DNA of 64,000 nt, from assembly GCA_014378525.1 (NCBI GenBank), contig JACMNL010000004.1:1-64000 (forward strand), written 5' to 3'. Shown piece after piece: positions 16,773 to 26,259 of this stretch (the first letter of the stretch is position 1; the number at the start of each line of letters is the position of its first letter). A model generated the notes under the pieces. That model saw nothing but the letters and a program-made list of their open reading frames with translations. It made no database searches and was not told the DNA's origin. The position numbers and the translations under genes were made by a program. The DNA is from Bacteriovorax sp. Lineage in GTDB: Bacteria; Bdellovibrionota; Bacteriovoracia; Bacteriovoracales; Bacteriovoracaceae.

Positions 16773-18086
16773 CTAATAAATCTCAAATAAAAAACTACTT
16801 AATGCTTTCGTTCTAATATACCTGATCATTCGTGCATACTGATTTTCTTCTGCATCCATAGATTCCAGAGTCGCTTTTTTTGTAATCGCAGGATCAGCTA
16901 TTTCTTTATCAAATACTTCAGTTAATCTCGCTGCAATTGCTTTTGATTTAATTTCAACAACGATCTCATCGCTCACACCAGTACTACCAGTTCCAAAATT
17001 GTGAGAACCGATAATGACGTGTTCATCATCAAAGATAAGAACCTTTTCATGAACATAATTAAGTTTCTGGTTTCTCTGCCATTGATATACATTCAGGCCT
17101 TTTTTTATCAGGTCAATTACGTCAGGGATTGAATAAATATAACCCCAGTTGCTTGAAAATTTCGCCGACTCAAGACTGTTGGTAATCATATCGATTGAGT
17201 TTCCGGCCGCCAGGTTTTTCTCAAGAAAATTACGCCATCTTGCAGTTGGAAGAACAAAATAGTTATAAGCGCGTAGTTTTTTAAAATCAAATTTGATAAC
17301 CGTATCTAAAATGTCATCTTCCTGTAATAGACGTTGTGCTTTATTCATTCCTTTTTCGTACTGGTGTATTAAAGCTTCATGAGAAATGATTCTTGCATCT
17401 ACACCATCTTCATAAATTTTCTGATCTGGGAAATATTTTTTATCGTTGTGTGAGAAGATGGTCTTACTGTAGGCACCGACACATTCATCCATCGTCTCTT
17501 CGCGCTTGCAATTTGATTTAATTTTAAGTCCTGTAACGAAATCAAACATCTTTTTATAGTGATCCTGAACCTGGTTAACGACCGGGCCTTCCAACTGGAC
17601 TTCCATATCTTTACCGCTCAAGCTGCTGTCAGAAATATTTCTTCCACCGATGATGGCCTTTTCACCGTCAACCAGAAAGATTTTTTCATGCAGATTATGA
17701 GTAAATGAAAAGTGTGATCCGGGAGTCAGCGATACGTAAGCAAATGTTGCATCCGATCCGGCCTTAAGTTCTTTTCTTCCCGCACCAGTAATATCTGTTC
17801 CCAATGTCGGAATAAAAGTTGTGAGAATTCGGACTTCAACCCCACGTGCATTGGCCTTACTTAATTCAACGGCCATACGTTCAGGGATCGTTGAGTTGTC
17901 CCAGAAAAAAGTCAGAATGTTAATGTGATGTTTAGCGTTTCGGATCAGCTCCATTTTATAATCAGCTGAAGCGGCAGGATCTTCGAGTAGTGTGAGCTTA
18001 TTTCCGTCCGTGTGTTCATACACTCTCGCCAAAGCGGAGTTCGCCATAAAGATCATTAATAAGAGCAGGTACACAAGTTTTATCAT
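16773..18086 (-). CDS. secreted phospholipase D-like protein (two HKD motifs)
   Basis: 437 residues from the ATG at 18086; a TTG two codons upstream is the alternative. The signal peptide runs to about NSALA. Two PLD motifs are visible: HNLHEKIFLVDGEKAIIGGRN near residue 150 and YVHEKVLIFDDEHVIIGSHN near residue 350. Both have HxK and the downstream D and N. The family covers cardiolipin synthases, phospholipases D and nucleases; export suggests action on lipids or on extracellular DNA. In this lineage it could act on prey, which is inference. Confidence 0.85.
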   Translation of the reverse strand: MIKLVYLLLLMIFMANSALARVYEHTDGNKLTLLEDPAASADYKMELIRNAKHHINILTFFWDNSTIPERMAVELSKANARGVEVRILTTFIPTLGTDITGAGRKELKAGSDATFAYVSLTPGSHFSFTHNLHEKIFLVDGEKAIIGGRNISDSSLSGKDMEVQLEGPVVNQVQDHYKKMFDFVTGLKIKSNCKREETMDECVGAYSKTIFSHNDKKYFPDQKIYEDGVDARIISHEALIHQYEKGMNKAQRLLQEDDILDTVIKFDFKKLRAYNYFVLPTARWRNFLEKNLAAGNSIDMITNSLESAKFSSNWGYIYSIPDVIDLIKKGLNVYQWQRNQKLNYVHEKVLIFDDEHVIIGSHNFGTGSTGVSDEIVVEIKSKAIAARLTEVFDKEIADPAITKKATLESMDAEENQYARMIRYIRTKALSSFLFEIY

Positions 18087-18239
18087 ATTCAAATTTTATC
18101 AGAACTGTAAAATCCGTGGGCACAGTTGAAAAGATTACAGGGCCTGTATAATGGAAGCACCGCCCCCTGAAAATCAGGAACTTAGGGCCTATTCTAGAGC
18201 AGACTTTCACTTCAACCCTATTAAAGGCAGACATTGTTC

Positions 18240-18755
18240 ATGAAAAAAGTATGTGTGATCACTGCGAGTACTGGTAAAAACTTAGAACTAGCGAATGCTA
18301 TTATGGAACATTTAAAGAAGCATAATGCTGATGCCTCTCTATTAAATATCGTAAATCTTCATCTTCCACTTTACTCAACTCACACAGAGTCTCTTCATAA
18401 AGCAGAAGATTTAGTTTCACCTTTTAAACACCAGCTTGAGGCCGATGCCTTCATTATAGTTGCCCCGGAATATAACGGTGGACCTCCTCCCGTATTTTCC
18501 AATTTTCTTTCTTGGGTCAGCCGTTCAACAAAAAACTGGCGCGACACTTTCAATAAAAAAACCTGTATGATCGCAACAGCTAGCGGCGGCGGCGGAACAA
18601 ATGTTCTGATGATTTTAAGAATGCAGCTTTCTTTCATAGGTATGACAGTTATTGGTCGCCAGATCATTTCAACTTTCAGTAAACCTGCTCCAGATGAAGA
18701 AGTTGAAAAAGTAGTTCTGGAATTACTGGAAGCGATTCCAGGAAAACAGAAGTAA
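18240..18755 (+). CDS. NAD(P)H-dependent FMN reductase-like flavoprotein
   Basis: 171 residues from the ATG at 18240 (a TTG lies two codons upstream). The flavodoxin-like fold shows LLNIVNLHLPLYS and the FMN-contacting VAPEYNGGPPPVFSNFLSWVSR, typical of the NADPH-dependent FMN/quinone reductase family (ArsH/YieF/SsuE group). It reduces FMN or quinones in the cytoplasm. AAAGGCAG lies about 9 nt upstream of the ATG. It is divergent from the phospholipase D-like gene, sharing a ~150-bp promoter region. Confidence 0.85.
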   Translation: MKKVCVITASTGKNLELANAIMEHLKKHNADASLLNIVNLHLPLYSTHTESLHKAEDLVSPFKHQLEADAFIIVAPEYNGGPPPVFSNFLSWVSRSTKNWRDTFNKKTCMIATASGGGGTNVLMILRMQLSFIGMTVIGRQIISTFSKPAPDEEVEKVVLELLEAIPGKQK

Positions 18756-18816
18756 TAAATTTCTGTATGGCCGGAGTCTAAGCGCAGGCCTGTCTCTTTT
18801 GAGATATGGTCCGGTC

Positions 18817-19641
18817 ATGAAAACATTTAACATTTTATTCTTCTCTCTGCTTTTTTCTACAACTGTTCATGCATCAGACATCCAGATTAATAATCTGAAG
18901 ACAGATCTGCCGTCGGGACAATATGAGGCCACAACATATCAGCCGACTGATAGAGATATAAAAGCAATCCTCATTCTGACTCCAACAATTGCAGGCGTAA
19001 GTCTGATGGAAAAGGCCAATGCTCATTACTTTAGTAAAGCAGGATTTCTTGTAATCATGCCACTTCCATATGATGATGAAATCACCAGCACACAACCGGA
19101 TATTGCAAAACTTGATGAAGGTTTTATAAGACCAGCTCTTGCAGTAGACAGCTTCATTGAAATTTCAGAAAAACAATTTCATCTTCCTGCCAATCTTCCC
19201 GTGTTTGCAATGGGCGCAAGTCAAGGGGGAATCAGAACACTCATCATCACTTCACATAGTCCGCGCATTACGGCCGCATGGTTTGCAACTGCAGGTGGTG
19301 ATTTTGCATCCATCTACGCTCGCTCAACTGTTAAAAAGATTGCGACATTCAGAGAAAATCACATGAAGTTTTTAGGGCTGACAAAAGTTTCTGACTATGA
19401 AACTTATCTTAGAAATAATTTAAAAAATGATCCGGCCATTGCCTGCAAAGATATTAAAGTTCCATTCGTTCAAACAATTGCATTGAAAGATGACAAAGTA
19501 CCAACGGAAAATCAGGAGCTACTTGTTAAGAATTGTCCTGCTCATAAGGTTATACGAATTGATACGGGTCACGTTGGCGGATCACTCACAACGTTAAAGT
19601 GGCGTAAGCAGATCAAGACCTTCTTTCTTAATTCAATATAA
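18817..19641 (+). CDS. secreted alpha/beta hydrolase, tandem copy 1
   Basis: 274 residues from the ATG at 18817; the upstream TTG at 18799 would only add six codons before the signal peptide MKTFNILFFSLLFSTTVHA. The nucleophile elbow MGASQGG near residue 145 gives a catalytic Ser, KDDKVP near 235 a candidate Asp, and DTGHVGGS near 257 a candidate His. The fold resembles dienelactone-hydrolase/esterase types acting in the periplasm or outside. The substrate is unknown. Two paralogues follow directly downstream. Confidence 0.75.
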   Translation: MKTFNILFFSLLFSTTVHASDIQINNLKTDLPSGQYEATTYQPTDRDIKAILILTPTIAGVSLMEKANAHYFSKAGFLVIMPLPYDDEITSTQPDIAKLDEGFIRPALAVDSFIEISEKQFHLPANLPVFAMGASQGGIRTLIITSHSPRITAAWFATAGGDFASIYARSTVKKIATFRENHMKFLGLTKVSDYETYLRNNLKNDPAIACKDIKVPFVQTIALKDDKVPTENQELLVKNCPAHKVIRIDTGHVGGSLTTLKWRKQIKTFFLNSI

Positions 19642-19731
19642 TTTAGTGTGATATTTATAAAAGTGATTTGATCATTCTTAAATATAAAAATTAATCTTGA
19701 GCGCTTCATAAATTAGGTTTAGGTTTAAACT

Positions 19732-20574
19732 ATGAAAGCGATGATCATCAGCATCCTATTCATACTACTAGCCCCATCTCAACAATCATTCGCTGAAGAA
19801 AAAAGCCGTTATTACGAAACATATAAAGTAACCACACTCATCCCGCCCTATAAATATGAGGCGATGATCTATGAACCTAAAATAGAAAAGATCAAAGCGA
19901 TTCTCATCATCTCCCATACACTAAGTGCATCGGACTCTATCGAAGGTGCGGATGCTCAGTATTTTTCAAAAAATGGTTTTGTTGTTATCGTTCCTTTTTT
20001 GTTTGAGACAGAACTCAATAAGTTATTTCCGGATACAGAAAAACTTGATGCAGATTTTTTGCGTCCTATAGCATCTGTAAATAATTTTATCGACATTGCT
20101 GAAACAAAATTAAAACTACGACCAAATCTTCCCATCTTTGCAATGGGTGCAAGTCAGGGTGCAATCACTACGATCACATTAACGGCCAGTATAACGCGAA
20201 TTAGAGCAGCGTGGTCTGCGGTTGGTGGCGGAGACCTTCCTCATATATTCGCGCGCTCAGATGTGAGCACACTGGTAAAATTCAGAAATAATCATATGAG
20301 TATTCTGCAAATTAATAATCTAGATGAATACGAAAATTATTTGCGCGATCATTTAACGAATGACCCTACCATTTTCTGCAAAGATATTAAAGTTCCTTTC
20401 CATCAGACGATTGCCACGCACGACACCGCCGTTCCGACTAGAACTCAGGAACTGCTGGCAAAAGAATGCCCGCCCCATGAAATACAAAGGTTAAATTTAA
20501 GTCATACTGGTGGATCGATGACGGTAGTGCGGGACCAGGAAAAAATAAAAGAATTTTTTGAAGCCGAACTTTAA
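19732..20574 (+). CDS. secreted alpha/beta hydrolase, tandem copy 2
   Basis: 280 residues with a signal peptide ending near SFA. It is aligned along its whole length with copy 1: same MGASQG elbow, same NDPTIFCKDIKVPF block, HDTAVP in the place of the acidic residue and SHTGGS with the candidate catalytic His. The gap of 90 bp to copy 1 is AT-rich, so copy 2 may have its own promoter. Divergence between copies is high enough that they may have different substrates. Confidence 0.75.
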   Translation: MKAMIISILFILLAPSQQSFAEEKSRYYETYKVTTLIPPYKYEAMIYEPKIEKIKAILIISHTLSASDSIEGADAQYFSKNGFVVIVPFLFETELNKLFPDTEKLDADFLRPIASVNNFIDIAETKLKLRPNLPIFAMGASQGAITTITLTASITRIRAAWSAVGGGDLPHIFARSDVSTLVKFRNNHMSILQINNLDEYENYLRDHLTNDPTIFCKDIKVPFHQTIATHDTAVPTRTQELLAKECPPHEIQRLNLSHTGGSMTVVRDQEKIKEFFEAEL

Positions 20575-20596
20575 TATTTTTTAAAAAGGATTATAA

Positions 20597-21427
20597 ATGA
20601 AAATAATGATGACTCTGACTCTCGGCTTTTTTCTCGCGACAAGTCCAGCCTATGCCGACAATGATTTTAAAACTTATGAAATAAGCACAACTGTCGATTC
20701 GATTACCTATGAAGCAACTGTTTATCAACCTATAAAGGTTAATGTAAAATATGCACTTATCATTTCTCACAATATCGCCGGAGTGACTCCACTCGAGACA
20801 GCAAATGCTACTTATTTTGCCGAAAGCGGGTATATGGTTCTGGTTCCACACCCATTCGCCAATGAGATGTCAGCGGACGTTCCAGATACTGCAAAAGTTG
20901 ATGCTGATTACTTAAGATATGGTACTGCAGGAAGCAGTCTCTTAAACAGAATGATAGAGCAATTTTCGCTTCCACCTGCCATTCCTGTTTTTGGATTAGG
21001 ATCAAGTCAGGGAGCAGTCACTTCAATTATCCTTGCCTCACAAATTCCACAGATAAAGGCCATCTGGACAGCTGTTGGTGGTGGAAATCTTCCTTATATA
21101 TATTCACATTCACTCGTTCCTCAAGTGATCAACTTTAGATATCATCACATGAAAGCACTGGGTATTTTAGAAATCACTACGTATGAAACTTACCTGCACC
21201 AAAATTTAAAAAATGATCCGGCCATCTCTTGCAAAAGTATAACAGTTCCCTTTCACCAGTTGATCGCGCTTTATGATGACATGGTTCCGACTAAAACTCA
21301 GGAATATCTGGTGGACGAATGCCCGGCCCACGATGTGAAACGTCTTTCAGTTGATCACATCGTAGGAGCAGCGACAGTATTATGGGATAGAGAAGATATT
21401 AAGAAATTTTTTGAATCTTCTATTTAA
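20597..21427 (+). CDS. secreted alpha/beta hydrolase, tandem copy 3
   Basis: 276 residues with signal peptide [20 protein letters not shown] and an AAAAGGA Shine-Dalgarno. It has [10 protein letters not shown] as the elbow, [14 protein letters not shown] shared with the other copies, YDDMVP for the acid, and VDHIVGA in place of the GHxGGS block; the catalytic His is kept but its context has changed. It follows copy 2 by 22 nt, so the two share a transcript. Its last 8 nt overlap the convergent parvulin gene. Confidence 0.75.
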   Translation: MKIMMTLTLGFFLATSPAYADNDFKTYEISTTVDSITYEATVYQPIKVNVKYALIISHNIAGVTPLETANATYFAESGYMVLVPHPFANEMSADVPDTAKVDADYLRYGTAGSSLLNRMIEQFSLPPAIPVFGLGSSQGAVTSIILASQIPQIKAIWTAVGGGNLPYIYSHSLVPQVINFRYHHMKALGILEITTYETYLHQNLKNDPAISCKSITVPFHQLIALYDDMVPTKTQEYLVDECPAHDVKRLSVDHIVGAATVLWDREDIKKFFESSI

Positions 21428-21689
21428 TTCTTTTAATTAAGTGGAAACCGAATTGAGTTCTGACCGGTTCAGAAATCTCACCTGGCATTAAAGCAAAAGC
21501 TGCTTTTTCAAATGAAGGAACCATCATACCTTTGCCGAACTCACCAAGGTTTCCACCGTCTTTTCCTGAAGGACAAGTCGAGAAATCGCGTGCCAGTTCT
21601 TCAAAAGTTTTTCCTTCTGTCAGTTTCTTCTGGATATCTTTAATTTCAAATTCCTGATTAACCAGAATATGTGAGGCAGTAACTTTCAT
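21420..21689 (-). CDS. single-domain parvulin-type peptidyl-prolyl isomerase
   Basis: 89 residues, no signal peptide. The whole protein is one PpiC/parvulin domain: [39 protein letters not shown] split by the usual loops, then [14 protein letters not shown]. It speeds cis-trans isomerisation of prolyl bonds. Without an export signal it acts in the cytoplasm, like E. coli PpiC. It lies 9 nt downstream of the M14 carboxypeptidase gene on the same strand, so both are co-transcribed. Confidence 0.9.
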   Translation of the reverse strand: MKVTASHILVNQEFEIKDIQKKLTEGKTFEELARDFSTCPSGKDGGNLGEFGKGMMVPSFEKAAFALMPGEISEPVRTQFGFHLIKRIK

Positions 21690-21698
21690 AATTTTTCC

Positions 21699-22745
21699 TT
21701 AGTTAAAGTATTCTAAAAATGTCCACATCATCTCACGTGACTCGTTAACGATTGACGGGATTTTGTTATAGCTTGGAATTTTCTCTCTGCCAATCTCTAC
21801 TGCAATCGCTTTAGTTCCGGTCTTCCAGTAAAAATAATCAGCGCTGCTTCCTTCCGCTACATAAATTGTCGTAGAGATCTGACCTGCCGTGTACTGATTA
21901 TCTTTCGCCATCGATTGTACAATATCTTTAAAGCCACCGACATCAGCAGTATTAACCGGAGCTTTTTTAGTGTAGCCCCATGGGTACATAACAAGTCTTC
22001 CATAGGCATGTAGATCAAGTGAGCCGGTGAATTTCATTTTATTAGTGTAATTCATCATGGCCTCGATCACATCAACAGTTTTATTTGTAGGATTTTCCGG
22101 CCATGGATAACTTCTATTTGGATCCTGTCTTTGCACATAACGTTCACGGGCCTCAAAACTATCAGGGCTTACGACTGGAATAATATAAATATCACGAGAA
22201 TCTAAAATTTTTGTTAAGCGCGAATCTTTCCCGTATCCGGCAAGAAGTTCATTGGTAAGTGAAAATAAAACTTCAGTCGTAATGAGTTCGTCTCCGTGAG
22301 TCGCTGCCGTCACCATCAGTTTTGGTTTATTTTCACCACCTGTAGAAACCTTCAATGAATAAAGTGTGCGTCCCTCTTTACTTACTCCATATGTATCAAG
22401 ACTTGTAAGTTTGGGATAAGTTGCAGCGATCGTTTTTAAATCGCTTTCGACTTTTGCAAAGTCTCTGTATTGAGTTGCAGACTTCTCAAGATTTTGCAGT
22501 TCATTTTCATGAACATTTTTTTCCAGGAGAACCGCATGTGGTGCGATTTTTAAAAATGCTTCCACATCTTCTTCCAGAACATAAACTTCAAAACCGTGAG
22601 TTAGTTTTTGAACAACTTCAAATTGTCTTGCAATCTTATCCATCTTCAGAGGATTTTCTGAAACCTGATAGCTTCTGATTTTTTCAGCTGCAAATATTGT
22701 TGTTGAGAAAGTAAGGACAATTAAAAGTAAAACTTTTATAAACAT
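21699..22745 (-). CDS. secreted M14 zinc carboxypeptidase
   Basis: 348 residues from the ATG at 22745, with GGTGGAG upstream; the longer frame would place the start inside that site. Signal peptide MFIKVLLLIVLTFSTTIFA, then a propeptide-like segment to about residue 100. The catalytic domain shows THGDE (two zinc ligands), LDLHAYG (third ligand His) and VEIGRE with the catalytic Glu, plus SPDSFEARERYVQRQDPNRS. It removes C-terminal residues from peptides, or DAP-containing residues from murein as in some relatives. Substrate choice is unknown. Confidence 0.88.
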   Translation of the reverse strand: MFIKVLLLIVLTFSTTIFAAEKIRSYQVSENPLKMDKIARQFEVVQKLTHGFEVYVLEEDVEAFLKIAPHAVLLEKNVHENELQNLEKSATQYRDFAKVESDLKTIAATYPKLTSLDTYGVSKEGRTLYSLKVSTGGENKPKLMVTAATHGDELITTEVLFSLTNELLAGYGKDSRLTKILDSRDIYIIPVVSPDSFEARERYVQRQDPNRSYPWPENPTNKTVDVIEAMMNYTNKMKFTGSLDLHAYGRLVMYPWGYTKKAPVNTADVGGFKDIVQSMAKDNQYTAGQISTTIYVAEGSSADYFYWKTGTKAIAVEIGREKIPSYNKIPSIVNESREMMWTFLEYFN

Positions 22746-22848
22746 GAAAATCTCCACCATGAGAAGTTTGAGTTCAACTAGTCTGGCATCGTCTTCATGA
22801 ATTGAAAACTAACATAAAATCTCAAACAGGGCGGGATTTTACATATGC

Positions 22849-22862
22849 GTGACTCAAGTCAC
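22849..22862. promoter_or_regulatory. candidate operator, perfect palindrome upstream of lamB
   Basis: GTGACTCAAGTCAC, 6-bp arms with a 2-bp spacer, in the 237-bp gap between the carboxypeptidase and lamB. It may bind a dimeric regulator of maltodextrin uptake. I did not find the same sequence upstream of the ROK kinase gene or the GH13 gene, so this is only a candidate. Confidence 0.3.
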
Positions 22863-22997
22863 TGAATAATTTATTTACTCTCCTTCTTATTATCTGCAAC
22901 TTAGCTCCCGTATTCCATAGGAGTGCGTTCAAAAAAGATGGAAAAACTGCGCACTTTCTGGCACTCTCGGGCCTAAATCTTTAAGGGCCAAACCACT

Positions 22998-24251
22998 ATG
23001 AAAACTGCGATCATGCTTATCCTTCTTTCTTTGTTATTTATTTCGAAAGTATCAGCAATCGATATTAAAGACGTCGACATGTTTGGATACGTTCGCGCAG
23101 GTGTAGGTACCAACACTTACGGTGGTGATCAGGAATGTTTTTATAACCAGGGTGCCGGCGGTGGAAATGGCATCGGAAGAAATGAATTCCGTCTCGCTAA
23201 CGAATGTTCAAATTATCTTGAATTAGGTTTCAGATTCAATCACCTGAAGTCTGAAACAAAAAACGTCTATACACAATTCAGAATTTCAAACACACATAGC
23301 GGAAACGATGCTGGTTACGATGCTCAAGCAACAAACTTCGTTGAGGCCTTCGCTGAAATCCAGGGTTACAACGATCAACCTTACAGCTACTGGGTTGGTA
23401 AAAGATTTTACCGCGACCAGGACGTTTACATTGATGATTATTATTACTTTGGAAGTACAAACGGAAACGGCGCTGGTATGGGGAACATTCCACTGTTCGG
23501 TGGAAAACTTTCTCTTGCTTACCTTCGCAGAGTAACGGACATCAGAACACAAAAAGGTTATCAGGGAATCACACTTTACGATGCACGTTTAAAAAGTGTT
23601 CCTATCGCAAAAAATATCAAACAAAACTTCTGGATCGCTGCCGGTCAGGCACCTGAAGGAACAAATCAGGTGAGTGGTGAAAAATACTCGAAGAACAACG
23701 GATTCGTTGTGGGAACACTGGTTGAGTTCAATATGTGGGACAACGGCTTCAACCACTTTGCCGCTCTTGCCGGCCAGGGTGTATTGAACAACTTCAACCT
23801 TTACGGAGACAGTACTCTACTACCAACCGACAGTGACAATGCTCAATACCGATTGAGATTCATCAACCACACTACTTATAACGTCAGCGAAAAATGGGCC
23901 TTCCATTTATCACTTAACCACGAAAGACTTTACACTCACGGTGAAACTACTGAGCAGTGGATGGGCCTTGGTGTCCGTCCGGTTTACAGAATCACTCCTA
24001 CTTTTCACTTAGTCACTGAAGCAGGTAGCTCGATTGTTCAAAACCACGGTGCACACAGATTAATGAGATTAACTATTGCTCCTCAATTAAGTTTCAGTGA
24101 CAATATCTGGGGCCGACCGGTATTGCGTGCATTTTACACTCAGTCATTCTGGAACGTGGCCAACAAAGCTAACGTTGCCCAGAACGCGCCGACATATGCC
24201 AACAAAATTTCCGGTGGTGCTTACGGATTTCAAATGGAAACATTTTTCTAG
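22998..24251 (+). CDS. lamB: LamB-type maltoporin
   Basis: 417 residues with signal peptide MKTAIMLILLSLLFISKVSA and C-terminal Phe, as in outer-membrane barrels. LamB features are visible: MFGYVRAGVGTN at the mature N-terminus, WVGKRFYRDQDVYIDDYYY in the middle, and GAGMGNIPLFGGKLSLAYLRR. Many aromatic residues fit the greasy slide for maltodextrins. It lets maltose and maltodextrins diffuse across the outer membrane. It is first of a two-gene unit with malK (9-nt gap), convergent with the rest of the maltodextrin genes. Confidence 0.88.
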   Translation: MKTAIMLILLSLLFISKVSAIDIKDVDMFGYVRAGVGTNTYGGDQECFYNQGAGGGNGIGRNEFRLANECSNYLELGFRFNHLKSETKNVYTQFRISNTHSGNDAGYDAQATNFVEAFAEIQGYNDQPYSYWVGKRFYRDQDVYIDDYYYFGSTNGNGAGMGNIPLFGGKLSLAYLRRVTDIRTQKGYQGITLYDARLKSVPIAKNIKQNFWIAAGQAPEGTNQVSGEKYSKNNGFVVGTLVEFNMWDNGFNHFAALAGQGVLNNFNLYGDSTLLPTDSDNAQYRLRFINHTTYNVSEKWAFHLSLNHERLYTHGETTEQWMGLGVRPVYRITPTFHLVTEAGSSIVQNHGAHRLMRLTIAPQLSFSDNIWGRPVLRAFYTQSFWNVANKANVAQNAPTYANKISGGAYGFQMETFF

Positions 24252-24260
24252 AGGATTGAT

Positions 24261-25364
24261 ATGCTAGAGCTAAAAAATATTAAGAAAAGTTACGACAACA
24301 AACTTACGATCATCGAAAACTTCAACCTGGATATTAAACAGGGTGAGTTCGTTGTCATCGTCGGTCCTTCCGGCTGTGGTAAATCTACGCTGCTAAGAAT
24401 GATTGCCGGACTTGAAGATATTACCAGCGGGCAGCTTCTATTAAACAGTAAAGATATTTCAAACTATGAACCAAGTAAGCGTGATGTCGCGATGGTTTTC
24501 CAGGACTACGCTCTTTATCCGCACATGAATGTTTTTGAAAACCTTGCCTTCGGTTTAAGAATTAAAAACGTTGAAGACTCAGTCATTAAAGAAAAAGTTT
24601 TAAAGGCCGCAGCGATGCTTGACCTGACGACATACCTTGAAAGAAAACCTTCTGACTTATCCGGTGGCCAGCGCCAGCGTGTAGCAATGGGACGCGCGAT
24701 CGTAAAAGACGCAAAGATTTTTCTTTTCGATGAACCTCTTTCAAACCTTGATGCAAAACTTCGCCACAAGATGAGAGCGGAAATTAAGAAATTCCATCTG
24801 GACCAGAAAGGAACTTCAGTTTACGTTACTCACGACCAGCTTGAGGCCCTGACGTTAGCTGATAAACTTGTTGTTATCCGCGCTGGTGTGATTGAGCAGG
24901 TCGGATCTCCTCAGGAAGTTTTCAACAACCCAAGAAATTCTTTTGTAGGTGAATTCATCGGTACTCCGGCAATGAACCTGCTTGAAGTGGATCTTGAATA
25001 CAGAGATGGTGGTGTTTTCGCTATTGGTAAAAACCGCGCTTTCGTTTTCAAACTTCCGGAAAATAAAACTAAATTTAATACAGAAAAAAAACAGTCTCCG
25101 AAAAAAGCTGTCCTGGGAATCCGCCCGACGGATATCGTTCTTCACTCGACAGAAGAGGCCGGATGGAATGCGAAGTTCGAGGTTCTGTTTTCAGAACTCT
25201 TAGGCCACGAAGCGAATTTAATTTTAAAATATGCTGACGGTGAGATGAACAGTTTGATCCCTGCGATGCATATGCCACAAGATTTAAAGTCTGCGGAGTT
25301 TTATTTCAAGCTGCACTTTGCTCACATCTTCGACGTTACGACAGGCTCAAATCTTAACCTTTAA
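24261..25364 (+). CDS. malK: maltodextrin ABC transporter ATPase MalK
   Basis: 367 residues. Walker A GPSGCGKST at 35-43, the Q-loop in MVFQDYALYPHMNVFENLAFG, signature LSGGQRQRVAMGRAIV, Walker B FLFDEPLSNLDAKLR and the H-loop in VTHDQLEALTLA. A C-terminal TOBE/MalK regulatory domain (about 240-367) carries LGIRPTDIVLH. It powers sugar import with the MalF/MalG pair, whose genes lie on the opposite strand. GAGGATTGAT gives a good Shine-Dalgarno. Its last 11 nt overlap the malG 3' end. Confidence 0.92.
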   Translation: MLELKNIKKSYDNKLTIIENFNLDIKQGEFVVIVGPSGCGKSTLLRMIAGLEDITSGQLLLNSKDISNYEPSKRDVAMVFQDYALYPHMNVFENLAFGLRIKNVEDSVIKEKVLKAAAMLDLTTYLERKPSDLSGGQRQRVAMGRAIVKDAKIFLFDEPLSNLDAKLRHKMRAEIKKFHLDQKGTSVYVTHDQLEALTLADKLVVIRAGVIEQVGSPQEVFNNPRNSFVGEFIGTPAMNLLEVDLEYRDGGVFAIGKNRAFVFKLPENKTKFNTEKKQSPKKAVLGIRPTDIVLHSTEEAGWNAKFEVLFSELLGHEANLILKYADGEMNSLIPAMHMPQDLKSAEFYFKLHFAHIFDVTTGSNLNL

Positions 25365-26241
25365 CTCCTCCATGAGATAATCCATCGACGATATAACGGT
25401 GGATCGAAAAGAACGTCAGAGAAACCGGCAGTGCCCCTAAAATGGAAGCTGCCGCGAACTGTCCCCATCTGCTGGCAAACGATTCACTGACAAAAATCTG
25501 AATTCCTACCGCAAACGTCATCTTGTCCTGAGACTTCAAAAGAATCGACGGTAAAATAAAATCTGAAAATGTACTGATGAAAGTTAAGAGACCAATGACT
25601 GCAAGCATAGGCACGCACAATGGAAGAACGATTTTGTAAAAGGCCTGGAAGTGAGTGCATCCATCCATTCTCGCCGACTCTTCAATCGATTTTGGTAATG
25701 TATCGAAATATCCTTTTAAGAGCCAGATGTTGAACGGTGTTCCACCGAGATAAATAAGAATCAATCCGCCGTGGCTATCGATTCCGAAAGCAGGAACTCC
25801 CTGACCGATAAAATCCAGCATGAAATAAAAGGCCACCATTGCCATCATGTTCGGGAACATCTGCAAGACCATTAAGAACATAAGACTTACGTCTTTACCT
25901 TTGAATTTAAATCTTGAAAGTGAGTAAGCGGCAGTCGTTGAAAACAAGAGCATTAAAAATGCGCTGATCAGAGAAACTTTAAGCGAGTTAAAAAGCCATG
26001 TCATGATCGGGTAAGGAGAAACTACATGCTCCCCTAAAGCGTTTACATAATCGATTCCCAGAATGTATTTCCAGTTATCCAGACTTACGTGTTCAGGAAT
26101 GAGTCCTGCTTTCAGTGATCCACTTTTACTTAACGAAACTGAGATGATTGAGAAAACAGGAAGCAGAACAGTCAGTCCGATCGTGATCAGCAGTAAATGC
26201 GACAGCAATTTATCCAGAGATTTTTTCTTATTGTTATACAT
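25354..26241 (-). CDS. malG: maltodextrin ABC transporter permease MalG
   Basis: 295 residues with six membrane helices. The ATPase-docking EAA loop reads EESARMDGCTHFQAFYKIVLP near residue 190-210. The N-terminal helix and the long first periplasmic loop match MalG of the CUT1 family. It pairs with MalF in the inner membrane. It is last in the minus-strand operon, following malF by 18 nt, and its 3' end overlaps malK on the other strand. Confidence 0.9.
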   Translation of the reverse strand: MYNNKKKSLDKLLSHLLLITIGLTVLLPVFSIISVSLSKSGSLKAGLIPEHVSLDNWKYILGIDYVNALGEHVVSPYPIMTWLFNSLKVSLISAFLMLLFSTTAAYSLSRFKFKGKDVSLMFLMVLQMFPNMMAMVAFYFMLDFIGQGVPAFGIDSHGGLILIYLGGTPFNIWLLKGYFDTLPKSIEESARMDGCTHFQAFYKIVLPLCVPMLAVIGLLTFISTFSDFILPSILLKSQDKMTFAVGIQIFVSESFASRWGQFAAASILGALPVSLTFFSIHRYIVDGLSHGGVKG

Positions 26242-26259
26242 ACTATTTCTCTAATCTTC

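Noticed and set aside
22957-22971. TGGCAC-like sigma-54 site before lamB
   Set aside because: The GG and GC doublets are 11 bp apart instead of 12; sigma-54 tolerates spacing changes poorly.
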